NCBI RefSeq assembly: GCF_036226405.1
Contig: NZ_CP108464.1
Span: 3,410,001 to 3,474,000, forward strand
Reading direction: 5' to 3'
DNA: 64,000 nucleotides
Source of the DNA: Streptomyces sp. NBC_01260
GTDB lineage: Bacteria > Actinomycetota > Actinomycetes > Streptomycetales > Streptomycetaceae
In this document: piece after piece, positions 1-8,944 of the stretch
How the letters are laid out: every line of letters begins with the position of its first letter
Numbering within the stretch: position 1 is the first letter of the stretch
The notes under the pieces: model-generated
What the model was told of the DNA's origin: nothing
The model's database searches: none
The model's input: the letters and a program-made list of their open reading frames with translations, nothing else
Position numbers and translations under genes: made by a program

Positions 1-2
1 TA

Positions 3-62
3 CCGGGGGGCCGGCGCGGTGGACGTCCGGGGGGCCGGCGCGGTGGACGTCCGGGGGGCCGG
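3..62. repeat. 24-bp tandem repeat at window edge
   Basis: Two perfect 24-bp units (3-26 and 27-50) and a partial third, all G/C rich with core GGGGGGCCGGCGCGGTGG. They lie directly downstream of the leftward DoxX gene, where a terminator would be expected. The array may extend beyond the window edge. Confidence 0.85.
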
Positions 63-73
63 TGGGGTCGCCG

Positions 74-526
74 TCACAGGAAGAGTCCGATCGCGTGGTC
101 GAGGGACCAGGTCTGCCAGGACATCGCGAACAGTGCGACGAGGGAGATCAGCGCCATCATCGCGTTCTGCCCCTGCTCGGCCCAGTCGTGGATCATCAGC
201 ACCAGGTAGAGCAGGTTGAGCAGGAGTCCCGCGATCAGGGCGACCGGGGTCAGGAGTCCGGTCACCAGGCCGAGCCCCAGGGCGAGTTCCGCGTAGACGA
301 CGATGTACGCCATCGCCTTCGGGCGCGGTGCGACGATCTTCTCGAAGCCGCCGCGCACCACCGGCCAGCGGTGCTTCCCGGCGACGTCCGCGGCCCAGGC
401 GATGCCGGTGCCGCGCTCGAACCAGCCCTTCTTGTCCTTGTGCCGCCAGCTCTCCAGCCACCACAGGCCGAGGCCTATCCGGAGCACGGCGAGCCACTCG
501 GCTCCGTCGAGCCAGATCGTCCGCAT
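74..526 (-). CDS. DoxX family membrane protein
   Basis: A 150-residue protein with about four hydrophobic segments. The first third carries a W/R-rich cytoplasmic loop (WWLESWRHKDKKGWFERGTG), followed by VYAELALGLGLVTGLLTPVALIAG-type helices typical of DoxX/DoxD-like quinol-associated membrane proteins. The ATG is preceded by GGGAGGG at a good distance. It is divergent from the flavin monooxygenase, and a CTGACGGTACGTCAG palindrome sits between them, so both may share control. The family link is clear; the substrate and partner are unknown. Confidence 0.8.
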   Translation of the reverse strand: MRTIWLDGAEWLAVLRIGLGLWWLESWRHKDKKGWFERGTGIAWAADVAGKHRWPVVRGGFEKIVAPRPKAMAYIVVYAELALGLGLVTGLLTPVALIAGLLLNLLYLVLMIHDWAEQGQNAMMALISLVALFAMSWQTWSLDHAIGLFL

Positions 527-548
527 GGGGCCCTCCCGTTCACGTAAT

Positions 549-563
549 CTGACGGTACGTCAG
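549..563. promoter_or_regulatory. TetR-type operator, copy 1 (CTGACGGTACGTCAG)
   Basis: A perfect 15-bp palindrome with 6-bp arms and a 3-bp centre, 22 bp upstream of the DoxX start and in front of the divergent monooxygenase. It matches six further copies in this window, all beside lipid/CoA catabolic genes. Confidence 0.65.
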
Positions 564-674
564 TTCACCTGATGGCGGCGGGCTGCGCAAGGGGTGCGCA
601 CCCGTGATCAATTCGCAATCGATTCCGGTCTTGACCGAGACCCATCAAGAGGGCGCGCGATTACGCTCCAAACC

Positions 675-1862
675 ATGCCCGACAGCACATCCACCCCCGG
701 TAGCCCCATTCCGGCCCCCACGGACCTCACCGAGGGCCGCCCCGTCTACGTCATCGGCGGCGGTCCGGGCGGTCTCGCAGTCGCGGCGGCCCTGCGCGCA
801 CAGGGCCAACGGGCCGTCGTGCTGGAGAAGTCCGCGGACGTCGGCGCGTCCTGGCGGGGCCACTACGACCGGCTGCACCTGCACACCACCCGGCGCTGGT
901 CCGCCCTCCCGGGGCTGGCCATGCCCCGCCGGTTCGGCCGCTGGGTGTCCCGCGACAACGTGGTGCGCTACCTGGAGAAGTACGCCGAGCACCACGAGCT
1001 GGAAGTGGTGACGGGCGTCGAGGTGTCCCGCATCGACCGGGCGCCGGACGGCACCGGGTGGCGGCTGACCGCGACCGGCGGCCGTGAACTGACCGGCCGG
1101 GCCGTGGTCGTGGCCACCGGCTTCAACCACACCCCGCGCATCCCCGACTGGTCCGGGCGCGACACCTTCACCGGCGGACTCGTACACGCCGCCGACTACC
1201 GCAACCCGGCCCCCTACGCGGGCAAGGACGTCCTCGTCGTGGGCGTCGGCAACACGGGGGCGGAGATCGCCGTCGACCTGGTGGAGGGCGGCGCCTCACG
1301 GGTGCGGCTCGCGGTGCGCACCGTCCCGCACATCCTGCGCCGCTCCACGGCGGGCTGGCCCGCCCAGGGCACCGGCATCCTGGTGCGCCGGCTGCCGGTC
1401 GCCCTCGTGGACCGGGCCGGGGGGCTGCTGACCCGCGTCTCCATGCCCGACCTCGCCGAACACGGACTGCCCCGCCCGGACACCGGCCTGTACTCACGGG
1501 TCAAGGACGGCGCCATTCCGGTCCAGGACGTGGGGCTGGTCAACGCGGTGAAGGGCGGCCGGGTGGTGCCGGTGGCGGCCGTCGAGTCGTTCGACGAGGA
1601 CGCGGTGGTACTGGCGGACGGCACCCGGATCACCCCGGACGCGGTCATCGCCGCGACCGGCTATCTGCGCTCCCTGGAGGGGCTGGTCGGCCACCTCGGC
1701 GTACTGGACGCCCGGGGCCGGCCGGTGGTGCACGGCGGCCGCACGCCGAGGCAGGCACCCGGGCTGTACTTCACCGGGTTCACCAACCCGATCAGCGGCA
1801 TGCTCCGCGAACTGGCCCGGGACGCGGAGAAGATCGCCAAGAAGCTGGCCCGCACCCGCTGA
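675..1862 (+). CDS. Flavin-containing monooxygenase / FAD-dependent oxidoreductase
   Basis: A 395-residue protein of the CzcO/FMO type. An FAD Rossmann motif VIGGGPGG lies at about residues 26-33, an FMO-like segment around FTGGLVHAADYR follows, and a second dinucleotide motif VVGVGNTGAE (about 190-200) should bind NADPH. The C-terminal ATGY motif is present. It likely oxygenates an organic substrate or acts in Baeyer-Villiger style; the substrate is not predictable. The reading frame is open from a GTG at 594, but conserved sequence begins only after the ATG at 675, which has no clear ribosome site, so the start is uncertain. An operator-like palindrome lies 112 bp upstream. Confidence 0.85.
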   Translation: MPDSTSTPGSPIPAPTDLTEGRPVYVIGGGPGGLAVAAALRAQGQRAVVLEKSADVGASWRGHYDRLHLHTTRRWSALPGLAMPRRFGRWVSRDNVVRYLEKYAEHHELEVVTGVEVSRIDRAPDGTGWRLTATGGRELTGRAVVVATGFNHTPRIPDWSGRDTFTGGLVHAADYRNPAPYAGKDVLVVGVGNTGAEIAVDLVEGGASRVRLAVRTVPHILRRSTAGWPAQGTGILVRRLPVALVDRAGGLLTRVSMPDLAEHGLPRPDTGLYSRVKDGAIPVQDVGLVNAVKGGRVVPVAAVESFDEDAVVLADGTRITPDAVIAATGYLRSLEGLVGHLGVLDARGRPVVHGGRTPRQAPGLYFTGFTNPISGMLRELARDAEKIAKKLARTR

Positions 1863-1988
1863 CCCGCCACCGCCCACCCGCGACCCCACCCGCCGCACCC
1901 ACCCGCAGCCCCCGTCGGACGCCCCGGCGGGGGCTGCGGCGACCCGGCCCAAAACCGCCACTCTCAGGCTTTGCCTGCACACCCATTC

Positions 1989-2003
1989 CTGACGGGCCGT
2001 CAG
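1989..2003. promoter_or_regulatory. TetR-type operator, copy 2 (CTGACGGGCCGTCAG)
   Basis: A perfect palindrome upstream of the acyl-CoA synthetase. It is followed 9 bp later by another copy, giving a tandem operator. Confidence 0.7.
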
Positions 2004-2012
2004 TTCAGTAAC

Positions 2013-2027
2013 CTGACACCGCGTCAG
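2013..2027. promoter_or_regulatory. TetR-type operator, copy 3 (CTGACACCGCGTCAG)
   Basis: This copy keeps the CTGAC-N5-GTCAG spacing with a different centre. The palindrome extends to 2011-2029 (ACCTGAC/GTCAGGT). With copy 2 it would place two dimers on the synthetase promoter. Confidence 0.65.
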
Positions 2028-2088
2028 GTCATGACGCCGGCCGGGCAGCACGAGGGCCGAGGACCTTCGAGCAGGAGTGGGCGGAACG

Positions 2089-4317
2089 ATGCTTGGATCG
2101 ACTCACGGCACCCTCACCACCGACTTCCGCGCCAGGGTGGTGGCCTGCGGCGAGGAGCCGCACGCCGCTGTCCACAGCATGACGGCCGACGCCGCGGAAG
2201 GCGATCTCGATGTCAGCGGCCGTCCGCTGCACGCGGCCGTACCGGATCTGGACCGGTTCTTCCGGCCGGAGTCCGTGGCCGTCATCGGCGCCTCCGACAC
2301 CGATGGCCGGCCCAACACCGGGATCACCCGGCAGCTGATCGCCTGGGCCGAGCGGGTCGGGGCGCGGCTGTATCCCGTGCACCCCACGCGGGAGTCCGTC
2401 TTCGGACGGCCATGTTCTCCTTCCGTGGCCGAGCTGCCGGAACAGGTGGACCTGGCGGTGCTGCTGGTCGGCGACCCGCTCCCGGTGATCGAGGAACTCG
2501 CGCACGCCAAGGTGAGGTTCGCCGTCGCCTTCGCCTCCGGATTCGCGGAGACCGGGGCGGAGGGCGCCGCCGCGCAGGCCCGGCTGGCCGCCGCGGTGGA
2601 GCGGTCGGGGCTGCGGCTGCTCGGGCCGAACACCAACCTCAACGCCTTCGAGGAGTTCCGGGACGACCTGGAGGGCCCGGCGATCGCACTGATCACCCAG
2701 TCCGGCCACCAGGGGCGCCCCGTCTACACCCTTCAGGAGCTGGGCGTGCGGCTCTCGCACTGGGCCCCCACCGGCAACGAGGCGGATCTGGAGACCTCCG
2801 ACTTCATCGCGTACTTCTCCCAGCGCCCCGAGGTCGGGGCCATCGCCTGCTACGTGGAGGGGCTCAAGGACGGGCGCTCCTTCCTGCTCGCCGCCGACCG
2901 GGCCGCACGGGCCGGGGTCCCGGTGGTGGCGGTCAAGGTCGGGCGTACGGAGACGGGGGCCAGGATGGCCGCGTCACACACCGGCAAGCTGACCGGCGCC
3001 GACCAGGTCGTCGACGCGGCGATGCGGCAGTTCGGCGTCATCCGGGTGGACGGCCTCGACGAACTCCAGGACACCGCGGCCCTCCTGGCGCGGGCGCGCA
3101 AACCGCTGGCCGACGGGGTCGTGGTGTATTCGATCTCGGGCGGCACGGGCGCGCACTTCTCGGACCTGGCGACCGCGGCGGGCCTGGAGATCCCGGTCCT
3201 GCCCGAGGAGAAGCAGGCCGAGCTGCACACCTGGATACCCGGCTACCTGAACGTGGCCAACCCGGTCGACAACGGCGGGCACCCGGTCGGTGACTGGCGC
3301 GGCCGGAAGATCATCGACGCGATTCTCGCGGACCCCGGGGTCGGGGTGCTGATCTGTCCGATCACCGGCCCCTTCCCCCCGATGAGCGACAAGCTCGCGC
3401 AGGATCTGGTGGACGCCGCGGAGGCCACGGACAAGCTGGTGTGCGTGGTGTGGGGTTCGCCGGTCGGTACGGAGGACGCCTACCGCACGACGCTGCTCGG
3501 TTCGTCCCGCGTCGCCACCTTCCGTACGTTCGGCAACTGCATCACCGCGGTGAAGGCCTATCTGGACCACCACCGGTTCGCCGCCTCCTACCGCTCGCCC
3601 TTCGACGAGGCGCCGCGCACCCCGTCGCCCTCGTTCCGCAAGGCGCAGGCACTGATGCGTCCGGGCCACCAGCTGAGCGAGCACGCGGCGAAGCAGCTGC
3701 TGCGGGCGTACGGAATCCGGGTGCCCCGCGAACAGTTGGTGACCAGCGCCGCGGCGGCCGTCCGGGCGGCGGGGCTGGTCGGCTACCCCGTCGTCATGAA
3801 GGCGTCCGGCGCGCGGCTGGCCCACAAGACCGAACTGGGCCTGGTCAAGGTCGGCCTCACCTCCGCCAGCCAGGTGCGGGACGCCTATCGCGAACTGACC
3901 GACATCGCGCGCTACGAGGACATCGAGCTGGACGGCATCCTGGTGTGCCAGATGGTCGAGCGGGGCGTCGAGATGATGGTCGGCGTCACGCAGGACGCCC
4001 TGTTCGGCCCGACCGTGACCGTCGGGCTCGGTGGCGTACTGGTCGAGGTGCTGCACGATGCGGCGGTGCGGGTGCCGCCGTTCGGCGAGGACCAGGCGCG
4101 GGCGATGCTCGGCGAGCTGCGCGGCCGGGCCCTGCTGGAAGGGGTGCGCGGCGGTCCGCCGGTGGACGTGGACGCGCTCGTCGAAGTGGTGCTGCGGGTG
4201 CAGCGGATGGCGCTGGAACTGGGCGACGACCTCTGCGAACTCGACATCAACCCGCTGATGGTGCTGGGCCGCGGACAGGGCGCGGTGGCACTGGACGCGC
4301 TCGCCGTCTGCCGCTGA
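2089..4317 (+). CDS. NDP-forming acyl-CoA synthetase (acetate-CoA ligase family, fused)
   Basis: A 742-residue single-chain acyl-CoA synthetase (ADP/NDP-forming). Order of domains: CoA-binding Rossmann domain (FFRPESVAVIGASD, about 45-140), succinyl-CoA-ligase-like domains (ITQSGHQG; ASHTGKL with the conserved His; NPVDNGG), and a C-terminal ATP-grasp domain (YPVVMKASGARLAHKTE, from about 510). It activates an organic acid to its CoA thioester through phospho-His chemistry. The ATG at 2089 has AGGAG 11 nt upstream; an in-frame GTG at 2077 overlaps that site and is less likely. Followed after 88 bp by an enoyl-CoA hydratase, suggesting a short catabolic operon under the two operators upstream. 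Confidence 0.88.
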   Translation: MLGSTHGTLTTDFRARVVACGEEPHAAVHSMTADAAEGDLDVSGRPLHAAVPDLDRFFRPESVAVIGASDTDGRPNTGITRQLIAWAERVGARLYPVHPTRESVFGRPCSPSVAELPEQVDLAVLLVGDPLPVIEELAHAKVRFAVAFASGFAETGAEGAAAQARLAAAVERSGLRLLGPNTNLNAFEEFRDDLEGPAIALITQSGHQGRPVYTLQELGVRLSHWAPTGNEADLETSDFIAYFSQRPEVGAIACYVEGLKDGRSFLLAADRAARAGVPVVAVKVGRTETGARMAASHTGKLTGADQVVDAAMRQFGVIRVDGLDELQDTAALLARARKPLADGVVVYSISGGTGAHFSDLATAAGLEIPVLPEEKQAELHTWIPGYLNVANPVDNGGHPVGDWRGRKIIDAILADPGVGVLICPITGPFPPMSDKLAQDLVDAAEATDKLVCVVWGSPVGTEDAYRTTLLGSSRVATFRTFGNCITAVKAYLDHHRFAASYRSPFDEAPRTPSPSFRKAQALMRPGHQLSEHAAKQLLRAYGIRVPREQLVTSAAAAVRAAGLVGYPVVMKASGARLAHKTELGLVKVGLTSASQVRDAYRELTDIARYEDIELDGILVCQMVERGVEMMVGVTQDALFGPTVTVGLGGVLVEVLHDAAVRVPPFGEDQARAMLGELRGRALLEGVRGGPPVDVDALVEVVLRVQRMALELGDDLCELDINPLMVLGRGQGAVALDALAVCR

Positions 4318-4405
4318 CCGGCCCCCGCCGCGGGCCCCCGCCCTCTCGGGCGGCCCGGCCCGTCCACCCCGCCATCGGTCCCGCCACCTGCCCAGGAGCT
4401 GCCTC

Positions 4406-5245
4406 ATGCCGTCCTCCCCCGAAGACACCACCGACCACCGCGACCCGTCCGGATCGCCTGAGTCATTGATACTCCACGCCACTGACAACGGCGTCTCGTG
4501 GATCACCCTCAACCGCCCCGAGGCGATGAACGCCGTCACCTGGGACCAGCGCGAACGCGTCATCGCGCTGCTCGCCGAGGCCTCCGCCGACCCCGGGGTC
4601 CGGGCCGTCGTCCTGACCGCCACCGGCCGCGGCTTCTGCGCGGGCGCCGACCTGCGGGGCGCCCCGGTGGCCGGCGACCGGGTGCCGGGCGATGTCGCCC
4701 GGACGATCCGGCTCGGCGCGCAGCGACTGATCGCCGCTGTCCTGGACTGCGAGAAGCCCGTCATCGCGGCCGTCAACGGCACCGCGGCGGGTATCGGCGC
4801 CCATCTCGCGTTCGCCTGCGACCTGGTGCTGGCCGCCGAGTCGGCGAAGTTCATCGAGGTGTTCGTGCGCCGCGGCCTCGTGCCGGACGGCGGTGGCGCC
4901 TACCTGCTGCCCCGGCTGGTCGGGCCGCAGCGCGCCAAGGAGCTGATGTTCTTCGGTGACTCGCTCCCGGCCCGGGACGCGGAGCGCCTGGGGCTCGTCA
5001 ACCGGACCGTTCCGGACGAGGAACTGGCGGCGACGGCGCGGGCGTGGGCCCAGCGGCTGGCCGAGGGGCCCACCCGTTCGATCGCCCTCACCAAGCAGTT
5101 GGTCAACGCCTCGCTGGACTCCGACCGGGCCACGGCGTTCGCCGCCGAGGCCATGGCCCAGGAGATCAACATGACGACGCAGGACGCCAACGAGGGCGTG
5201 GCGAGCTTCGTGGAGCGGCGGGCGCCGAAGTACCGGGGAATCTGA
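4406..5245 (+). CDS. Enoyl-CoA hydratase/isomerase family protein
   Basis: A 279-residue crotonase-fold protein. The oxyanion-hole segments are visible: GRGFCAGADLRG and AAVNGTAAGIGAHLAFACDL. The GLVPDGGGAYLLPRLVG stretch carries the Asp typical of PaaG-like members in place of the second Glu of classic hydratases. It probably hydrates or isomerises an enoyl-CoA made from the acid activated by the upstream synthetase. AGGAG precedes the ATG by 8 nt. The first 20 residues are a Ser/Pro/Asp-rich extension. Ends at a strong bidirectional terminator shared with the convergent SDR gene. Confidence 0.88.
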   Translation: MPSSPEDTTDHRDPSGSPESLILHATDNGVSWITLNRPEAMNAVTWDQRERVIALLAEASADPGVRAVVLTATGRGFCAGADLRGAPVAGDRVPGDVARTIRLGAQRLIAAVLDCEKPVIAAVNGTAAGIGAHLAFACDLVLAAESAKFIEVFVRRGLVPDGGGAYLLPRLVGPQRAKELMFFGDSLPARDAERLGLVNRTVPDEELAATARAWAQRLAEGPTRSIALTKQLVNASLDSDRATAFAAEAMAQEINMTTQDANEGVASFVERRAPKYRGI

Positions 5246-5255
5246 GGCGTCTTCG

Positions 5256-5321
5256 CGGCCGTGACCGGGGCGGGACTCGCCGGTCACGACGCATCGGCAC
5301 GTCCCGCCCCGGTCACGGCCG
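5256..5321. terminator. Bidirectional terminator, 21-bp perfect inverted repeat
   Basis: Arms at 5256-5276 and 5301-5321 are perfectly complementary over 21 bp, with a 24-nt loop. It lies between the convergent hydratase and SDR genes and has no T tract, as is usual in Streptomyces. Confidence 0.85.
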
Positions 5322-5332
5322 ACAGCGCGGGC

Positions 5333-6154
5333 TCACCCCGGGGCCATCCGGCTGAGCGACTCCGAGGCCCGGTACTGCTCCGCGCGGGCCCGGTCCATCT
5401 CCCGTACGTAGTCGAACGACTTGTCACCGAGGATGAGGCGCTGCGGCGGGTCCGGCAGGGCGACCAGCTTCATGACGGCGGGGGCCGCCGTGCTCGCCTC
5501 CGGGCCGGCCTCGTCGCCCCACATCTCCTCCATCCGGGCGCGCAGTTCGGCGTAGGCGGGGTCGGGCGCCGTCTGCGTGGTGCCCGCCGTGAACAGGCCC
5601 GTGGAGTAGCCGCCCATCTGCACGATGGTGACCTTGACCCCAAACTGCTCGACCTCCATCGCCAGCGCCTCGCTGACCGAGTCGAGTGCCGCCTTCCCGG
5701 CCCCGTAGAACCCGACGGTGGCCATGCCGCCACCGGAGCCCATCGACGTGACCTGGAGCAGGCGTCCGGAGCCCCGCGCCCGCAGGTGGGGCAGCACGGC
5801 CTGGGACACCCAGACAGCGCCGAAGAAGTTGACGTCGAGGTGGTCCCGGATCTGCTTCTCCGTGGCCTCCTCCACCATCCCGTACAGCATTCCGCCCGCG
5901 TTGTTGACCACGATGTCGAGGCCGTCGAACGCCGCCGCCGCCCGGTCCACCGCCTCGAACACGGCCCCGCGGTCGGAGACGTCGAGGGTCAGCGGCAGGA
6001 GGGCCTGCGGGTACTTCTCCGCCAGGCCGGCGAGCGGATCGACGTCGCGGGCGGCCGCGACGACCCGGTCCCCGGCGTCGAGGGCGGCCTCGGCGAAAGC
6101 GCGGCCCAGACCGCGGGAGGCCCCGGTGATGAACCAGGTCCTGGTACTCGGCAC
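5333..6154 (-). CDS. SDR family NAD(P)-dependent oxidoreductase
   Basis: A 273-residue classical short-chain dehydrogenase. TGASRGLGRAF near the N-terminus binds the cofactor, NNAGG follows at about residue 87, and the catalytic Ser and Y-G-A-G-K (YxxxK) are present. The GTG at 6154 is chosen because GAAGGAG lies 8 nt upstream; the in-frame GTG at 6163 abuts that site. Closest in style to retinol/ketoreductase-like SDRs; substrate unknown. Divergent from the flavin reductase, with an operator palindrome in the shared region. Confidence 0.87.
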   Translation of the reverse strand: MPSTRTWFITGASRGLGRAFAEAALDAGDRVVAAARDVDPLAGLAEKYPQALLPLTLDVSDRGAVFEAVDRAAAAFDGLDIVVNNAGGMLYGMVEEATEKQIRDHLDVNFFGAVWVSQAVLPHLRARGSGRLLQVTSMGSGGGMATVGFYGAGKAALDSVSEALAMEVEQFGVKVTIVQMGGYSTGLFTAGTTQTAPDPAYAELRARMEEMWGDEAGPEASTAAPAVMKLVALPDPPQRLILGDKSFDYVREMDRARAEQYRASESLSRMAPG

Positions 6155-6372
6155 GATTCCCACTCCTTCGTCCGGTTGAACGTCGCGGTGCGCGACGCTC
6201 GACCCTCAGCTCTCCGCTCCCAGCGCCTGCCGGTGCACGGCCGACGCGACGAGACGAGACGACCCGTCTCGCTAGAGGGTAACGAACCCCTCCGCCCCTC
6301 GCCACCGAGTTCGCGGCGCCGCCCCGCGGTACGGGCCGGACAGCCCGAAGCATGCCCCGGCACCCTTCCCAT

Positions 6373-6387
6373 CTGACGTGTCGTCAG
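6373..6387. promoter_or_regulatory. TetR-type operator, copy 4 (CTGACGTGTCGTCAG)
   Basis: A palindrome with 6-bp arms, ending 14-17 bp upstream of the flavin reductase start. At that position bound repressor would block transcription initiation directly. Confidence 0.7.
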
Positions 6388-6403
6388 CTCTAATCGAAGG
6401 GTG

Positions 6404-7048
6404 ATGGGACACGCAGGCATGGCCGCAACCGCCGTCCGCTACCTCAGGTCCGTCGGCGCCGCGACGGCCGCCGCTCCGGCGCCGGTCGATCCACTGCCGC
6501 GCCCGGCCCTGCGGGCCGTCGCCGACGACGAGCGGCTGCCCGTCGATCCAAGCGAATTCCGCCGGGTGCTCGGGCACTTCGCCAGCGGGGTCACCATCGT
6601 CACCGCGCACGACCCGGACGACACCGACGGCCCGGCCGGTCCGGCCGGCTTCGCCTGCCAGTCGTTCGCCTCGCTCTCGCTGGACCCGCCCCTGGTCACG
6701 TTCATGGTCGCCCGTACGTCGACGACCTGGCCGCGCATCGCCCGCGCCGGGGCCTTCTGCGTCAACATCCTGGGGGCGGAACAGGGCTCGCTGTGCCGGT
6801 CCTTCGCGGTCAGCGGGGCCGACAAGTTCGCCGGGGTGGCCCACACCCCCGCCCCCGCGACCGGGTCGCCGCTGCTGGACTCCGTGCCCGCCTGGGTCGA
6901 CTGCCGCATCCAGGCCGTCCACACCGGCGGCGACCATCTGATCGTGGTCGGCCGGGTGGAGGCGCTGGGAGCGGCGACGGACGGGGACGGGACCGGGGGC
7001 GGTCCGCTGCTGTTCCACCAAGGGGCGTTCGGGCGCTTCAGCCGGTAG
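6404..7048 (+). CDS. Flavin reductase family protein (HpaC/HsaB type)
   Basis: About 214 residues with a flavin-reductase-like FMN-binding split-barrel domain: FRRVLGHFASGVTIVTA, FACQSFASLSLDPPLVTFMVARTSTTWPRI and GAFCVNILG are the family landmarks. Such proteins supply reduced flavin to a two-component monooxygenase, here plausibly one of the catabolic oxygenases nearby. The start is ambiguous between GTG 6401, ATG 6404 and ATG 6419; none has an ideal ribosome site, so the mRNA could be nearly leaderless behind the operator at 6373-6387. Confidence 0.85.
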   Translation: MGHAGMAATAVRYLRSVGAATAAAPAPVDPLPRPALRAVADDERLPVDPSEFRRVLGHFASGVTIVTAHDPDDTDGPAGPAGFACQSFASLSLDPPLVTFMVARTSTTWPRIARAGAFCVNILGAEQGSLCRSFAVSGADKFAGVAHTPAPATGSPLLDSVPAWVDCRIQAVHTGGDHLIVVGRVEALGAATDGDGTGGGPLLFHQGAFGRFSR

Positions 7049-7084
7049 GCCGCGGCCGGGCCCTTCCTCCGGATCACACCGCGC

Positions 7085-8413
7085 TCACCGCAGGACGGAG
7101 TCCGACGGCTCCCGGACCCGCTGGATGACCAGCGCCATCAGCGCCGCCATCGCGCACAGCGCGCCCGCCGCGTACCAGACCACGTCGTACGAGCCGAAGC
7201 AGTCGCGCGCCACGCCGCCGAGGAACGCCACCAGCGCCGCGCCCACCTGGTGGGAGGCCAGGACCCAGCCGAACACGATCGCGCTGTCCTCGCCGTACTG
7301 CTCCCGGCACAGGGCCAGGGTCGGCGGGACCGTGGCGACCCAGTCCAGGCCGTAGAACACGATGAAGAAGACCATCGGCGGCTCCACGGTGGGTTGCAGC
7401 AGCATCGGCAGGAACAGCAGCGAGATCCCGCGCAGCGCGTAGTAGACGGCCAGCAGCCGGCGGGCGTCGAAGCGGTCGGTGAGCCAGCCCGAGAAGATCG
7501 TGCCGATGACGTCGAAGATCCCGATGACGGCCAGCAGTGAGGCCGCGGCGGTGATGGGCATGTGGTGGTCGTGCGCCGAGGGCACGAAGTGGGTGCGGAT
7601 CAGGCCGTTGGTCGAGGCGCCGCAGATCGCGAAGGTGCCGGCCAGCAGCCAGAACGGTCCGGTGCGGGCGGCGTCGAGCAGCACGCGTACGGTCCGGCTC
7701 GCCGCACCCCGCGCGGGCGCGGGCTTCTCCACGTACTCCCCGCCGTACGGGGCCAGGCCCACGTCGGCCGGGTGGTCGCGCATCAGGAGCCAGACGAACG
7801 GGACGACGGCCAGGGCCGCCAGCGCGACGGTCACCGAGGCCGGGCGCCAGCCGTGCCGGTCGACGATCCAGGCGCAGAGCGGGAGGAAGACCAGCTGACC
7901 CGAGGCACCGGCCGCGGTGAGGATGCCGGTGACCAGGCCCCGCCGGGCGACGAACCAGCGGTTGGTGACCGTCGCGGAGAAGGCCATCGCCATCGAGCCG
8001 GTGCCGAGGCCGACGAGCAGCCCCCAATAGATCATCAGCTGCCAGGCGGCCGTCATCCAGACGCTGGCCAGCGCCCCGGCGGCGACCGCGCTGAGGGCGA
8101 CGACCACGACCCGGCGGATGCCGAACCGGTCCATCAGCGCCGCGGCGAACGGCGCGGTGAGCCCGTACAGCGCCATGTCGATGGAGACCGCGAGACCGAT
8201 CTCTCCGCGCGACCAGCCGAACTCCGTGTTCAGGGGGTCGATGAACAGCCCGGGAAGGGAGTTGAAGGCCGCGCCTCCGATGATCGTCACGAAGGTGACG
8301 ACGGCGACGATCCACGCACGGTGGATACGCGGCCGGTGCCGCGCCTCGGGGGAGGTCCGCCGACGGGCATCCCGGGCGGGACTTTCGGTTGTCTGGGTCA
8401 CGTCACCCAGCAT
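7085..8413 (-). CDS. MFS transporter (monocarboxylate/OFA-like)
   Basis: A 442-residue protein with about twelve hydrophobic helices in two halves. The N-terminal cytoplasmic stretch is Arg-rich (RDARRRTSPEARHRPRIHR); the loop between helices 2 and 3 has DRFGIRR, and its second-half counterpart reads LTDRFDARR, both typical of MFS. Likely a proton-linked organic-acid or small-metabolite permease; the substrate is unknown. An internal GTG six codons in (VTQTTES) is an alternative start. Confidence 0.82.
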   Translation of the reverse strand: MLGDVTQTTESPARDARRRTSPEARHRPRIHRAWIVAVVTFVTIIGGAAFNSLPGLFIDPLNTEFGWSRGEIGLAVSIDMALYGLTAPFAAALMDRFGIRRVVVVALSAVAAGALASVWMTAAWQLMIYWGLLVGLGTGSMAMAFSATVTNRWFVARRGLVTGILTAAGASGQLVFLPLCAWIVDRHGWRPASVTVALAALAVVPFVWLLMRDHPADVGLAPYGGEYVEKPAPARGAASRTVRVLLDAARTGPFWLLAGTFAICGASTNGLIRTHFVPSAHDHHMPITAAASLLAVIGIFDVIGTIFSGWLTDRFDARRLLAVYYALRGISLLFLPMLLQPTVEPPMVFFIVFYGLDWVATVPPTLALCREQYGEDSAIVFGWVLASHQVGAALVAFLGGVARDCFGSYDVVWYAAGALCAMAALMALVIQRVREPSDSVLR

Positions 8414-8623
8414 CCGGTCCCGGTGGCCCTCCTCACGAGTGGCCGGAGGGACACTGTTCGCAGGAATCGGGCCAGACGCCGGGACGGGAATCGCACCGAG
8501 AATCGGGCCAACCGCCCCGCACCCGGCACCGGTTCACGCCGCGCGTGCGCTCTCGGACTCCGGGCGGCCCGGATACGCGTACGCACCGGGCCGCACCATC
8601 CACGTTCCCGGGGGCCTCATGCA

Positions 8624-8944
8624 GTGGGTCGCACGCCAGAATTTCCACCACCGGTCCGCGCCGATGCAGGGGGCGTCGCGCTGCTGCTCGTCGCCTGCGC
8701 GCTGTGGGTGTGGCTGGCCTTCCTGCCGGCCGGCCAGGCCGACGCGTACTGCTACCGCACCGTCTCGAACTGCGAACTGATCACCGCCCGGCCCGAGCAG
8801 CTCACCATCCTGGCCGTGTCCGCGCCGCTGTCCGTGCTCGGGTCGGCGCTGCTCGTCGGTGGCAGTGTGCGCCGGCAGACGAGCGCGCACATCCTCCAGG
8901 TCATCGAGACGCACAAGTCCGAGGACCGGGCGCGCGGGAAGTGA
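8624..8944 (+). CDS. Small two-helix membrane protein
   Basis: Possible 106-residue protein from a GTG at 8624 preceded by GGGGG. It has two hydrophobic segments (VALLLVACALWVWLAFL and LTILAVSAPLSVLGSALLVGG) around a short loop with two Cys (AYCYRTVSNCEL), and a charged C-terminus. I do not recognise a family. Its last 44 bp overlap the end of the convergent DUF2809 gene. Start choice is uncertain. Confidence 0.55.
   Translation: MGRTPEFPPPVRADAGGVALLLVACALWVWLAFLPAGQADAYCYRTVSNCELITARPEQLTILAVSAPLSVLGSALLVGGSVRRQTSAHILQVIETHKSEDRARGK

Noticed and set aside
2974..4854. 626-codon leftward frame across the acyl-CoA synthetase and hydratase
   Set aside because: Spans two well-supported genes and their gap; composition is typical of an antisense shadow.
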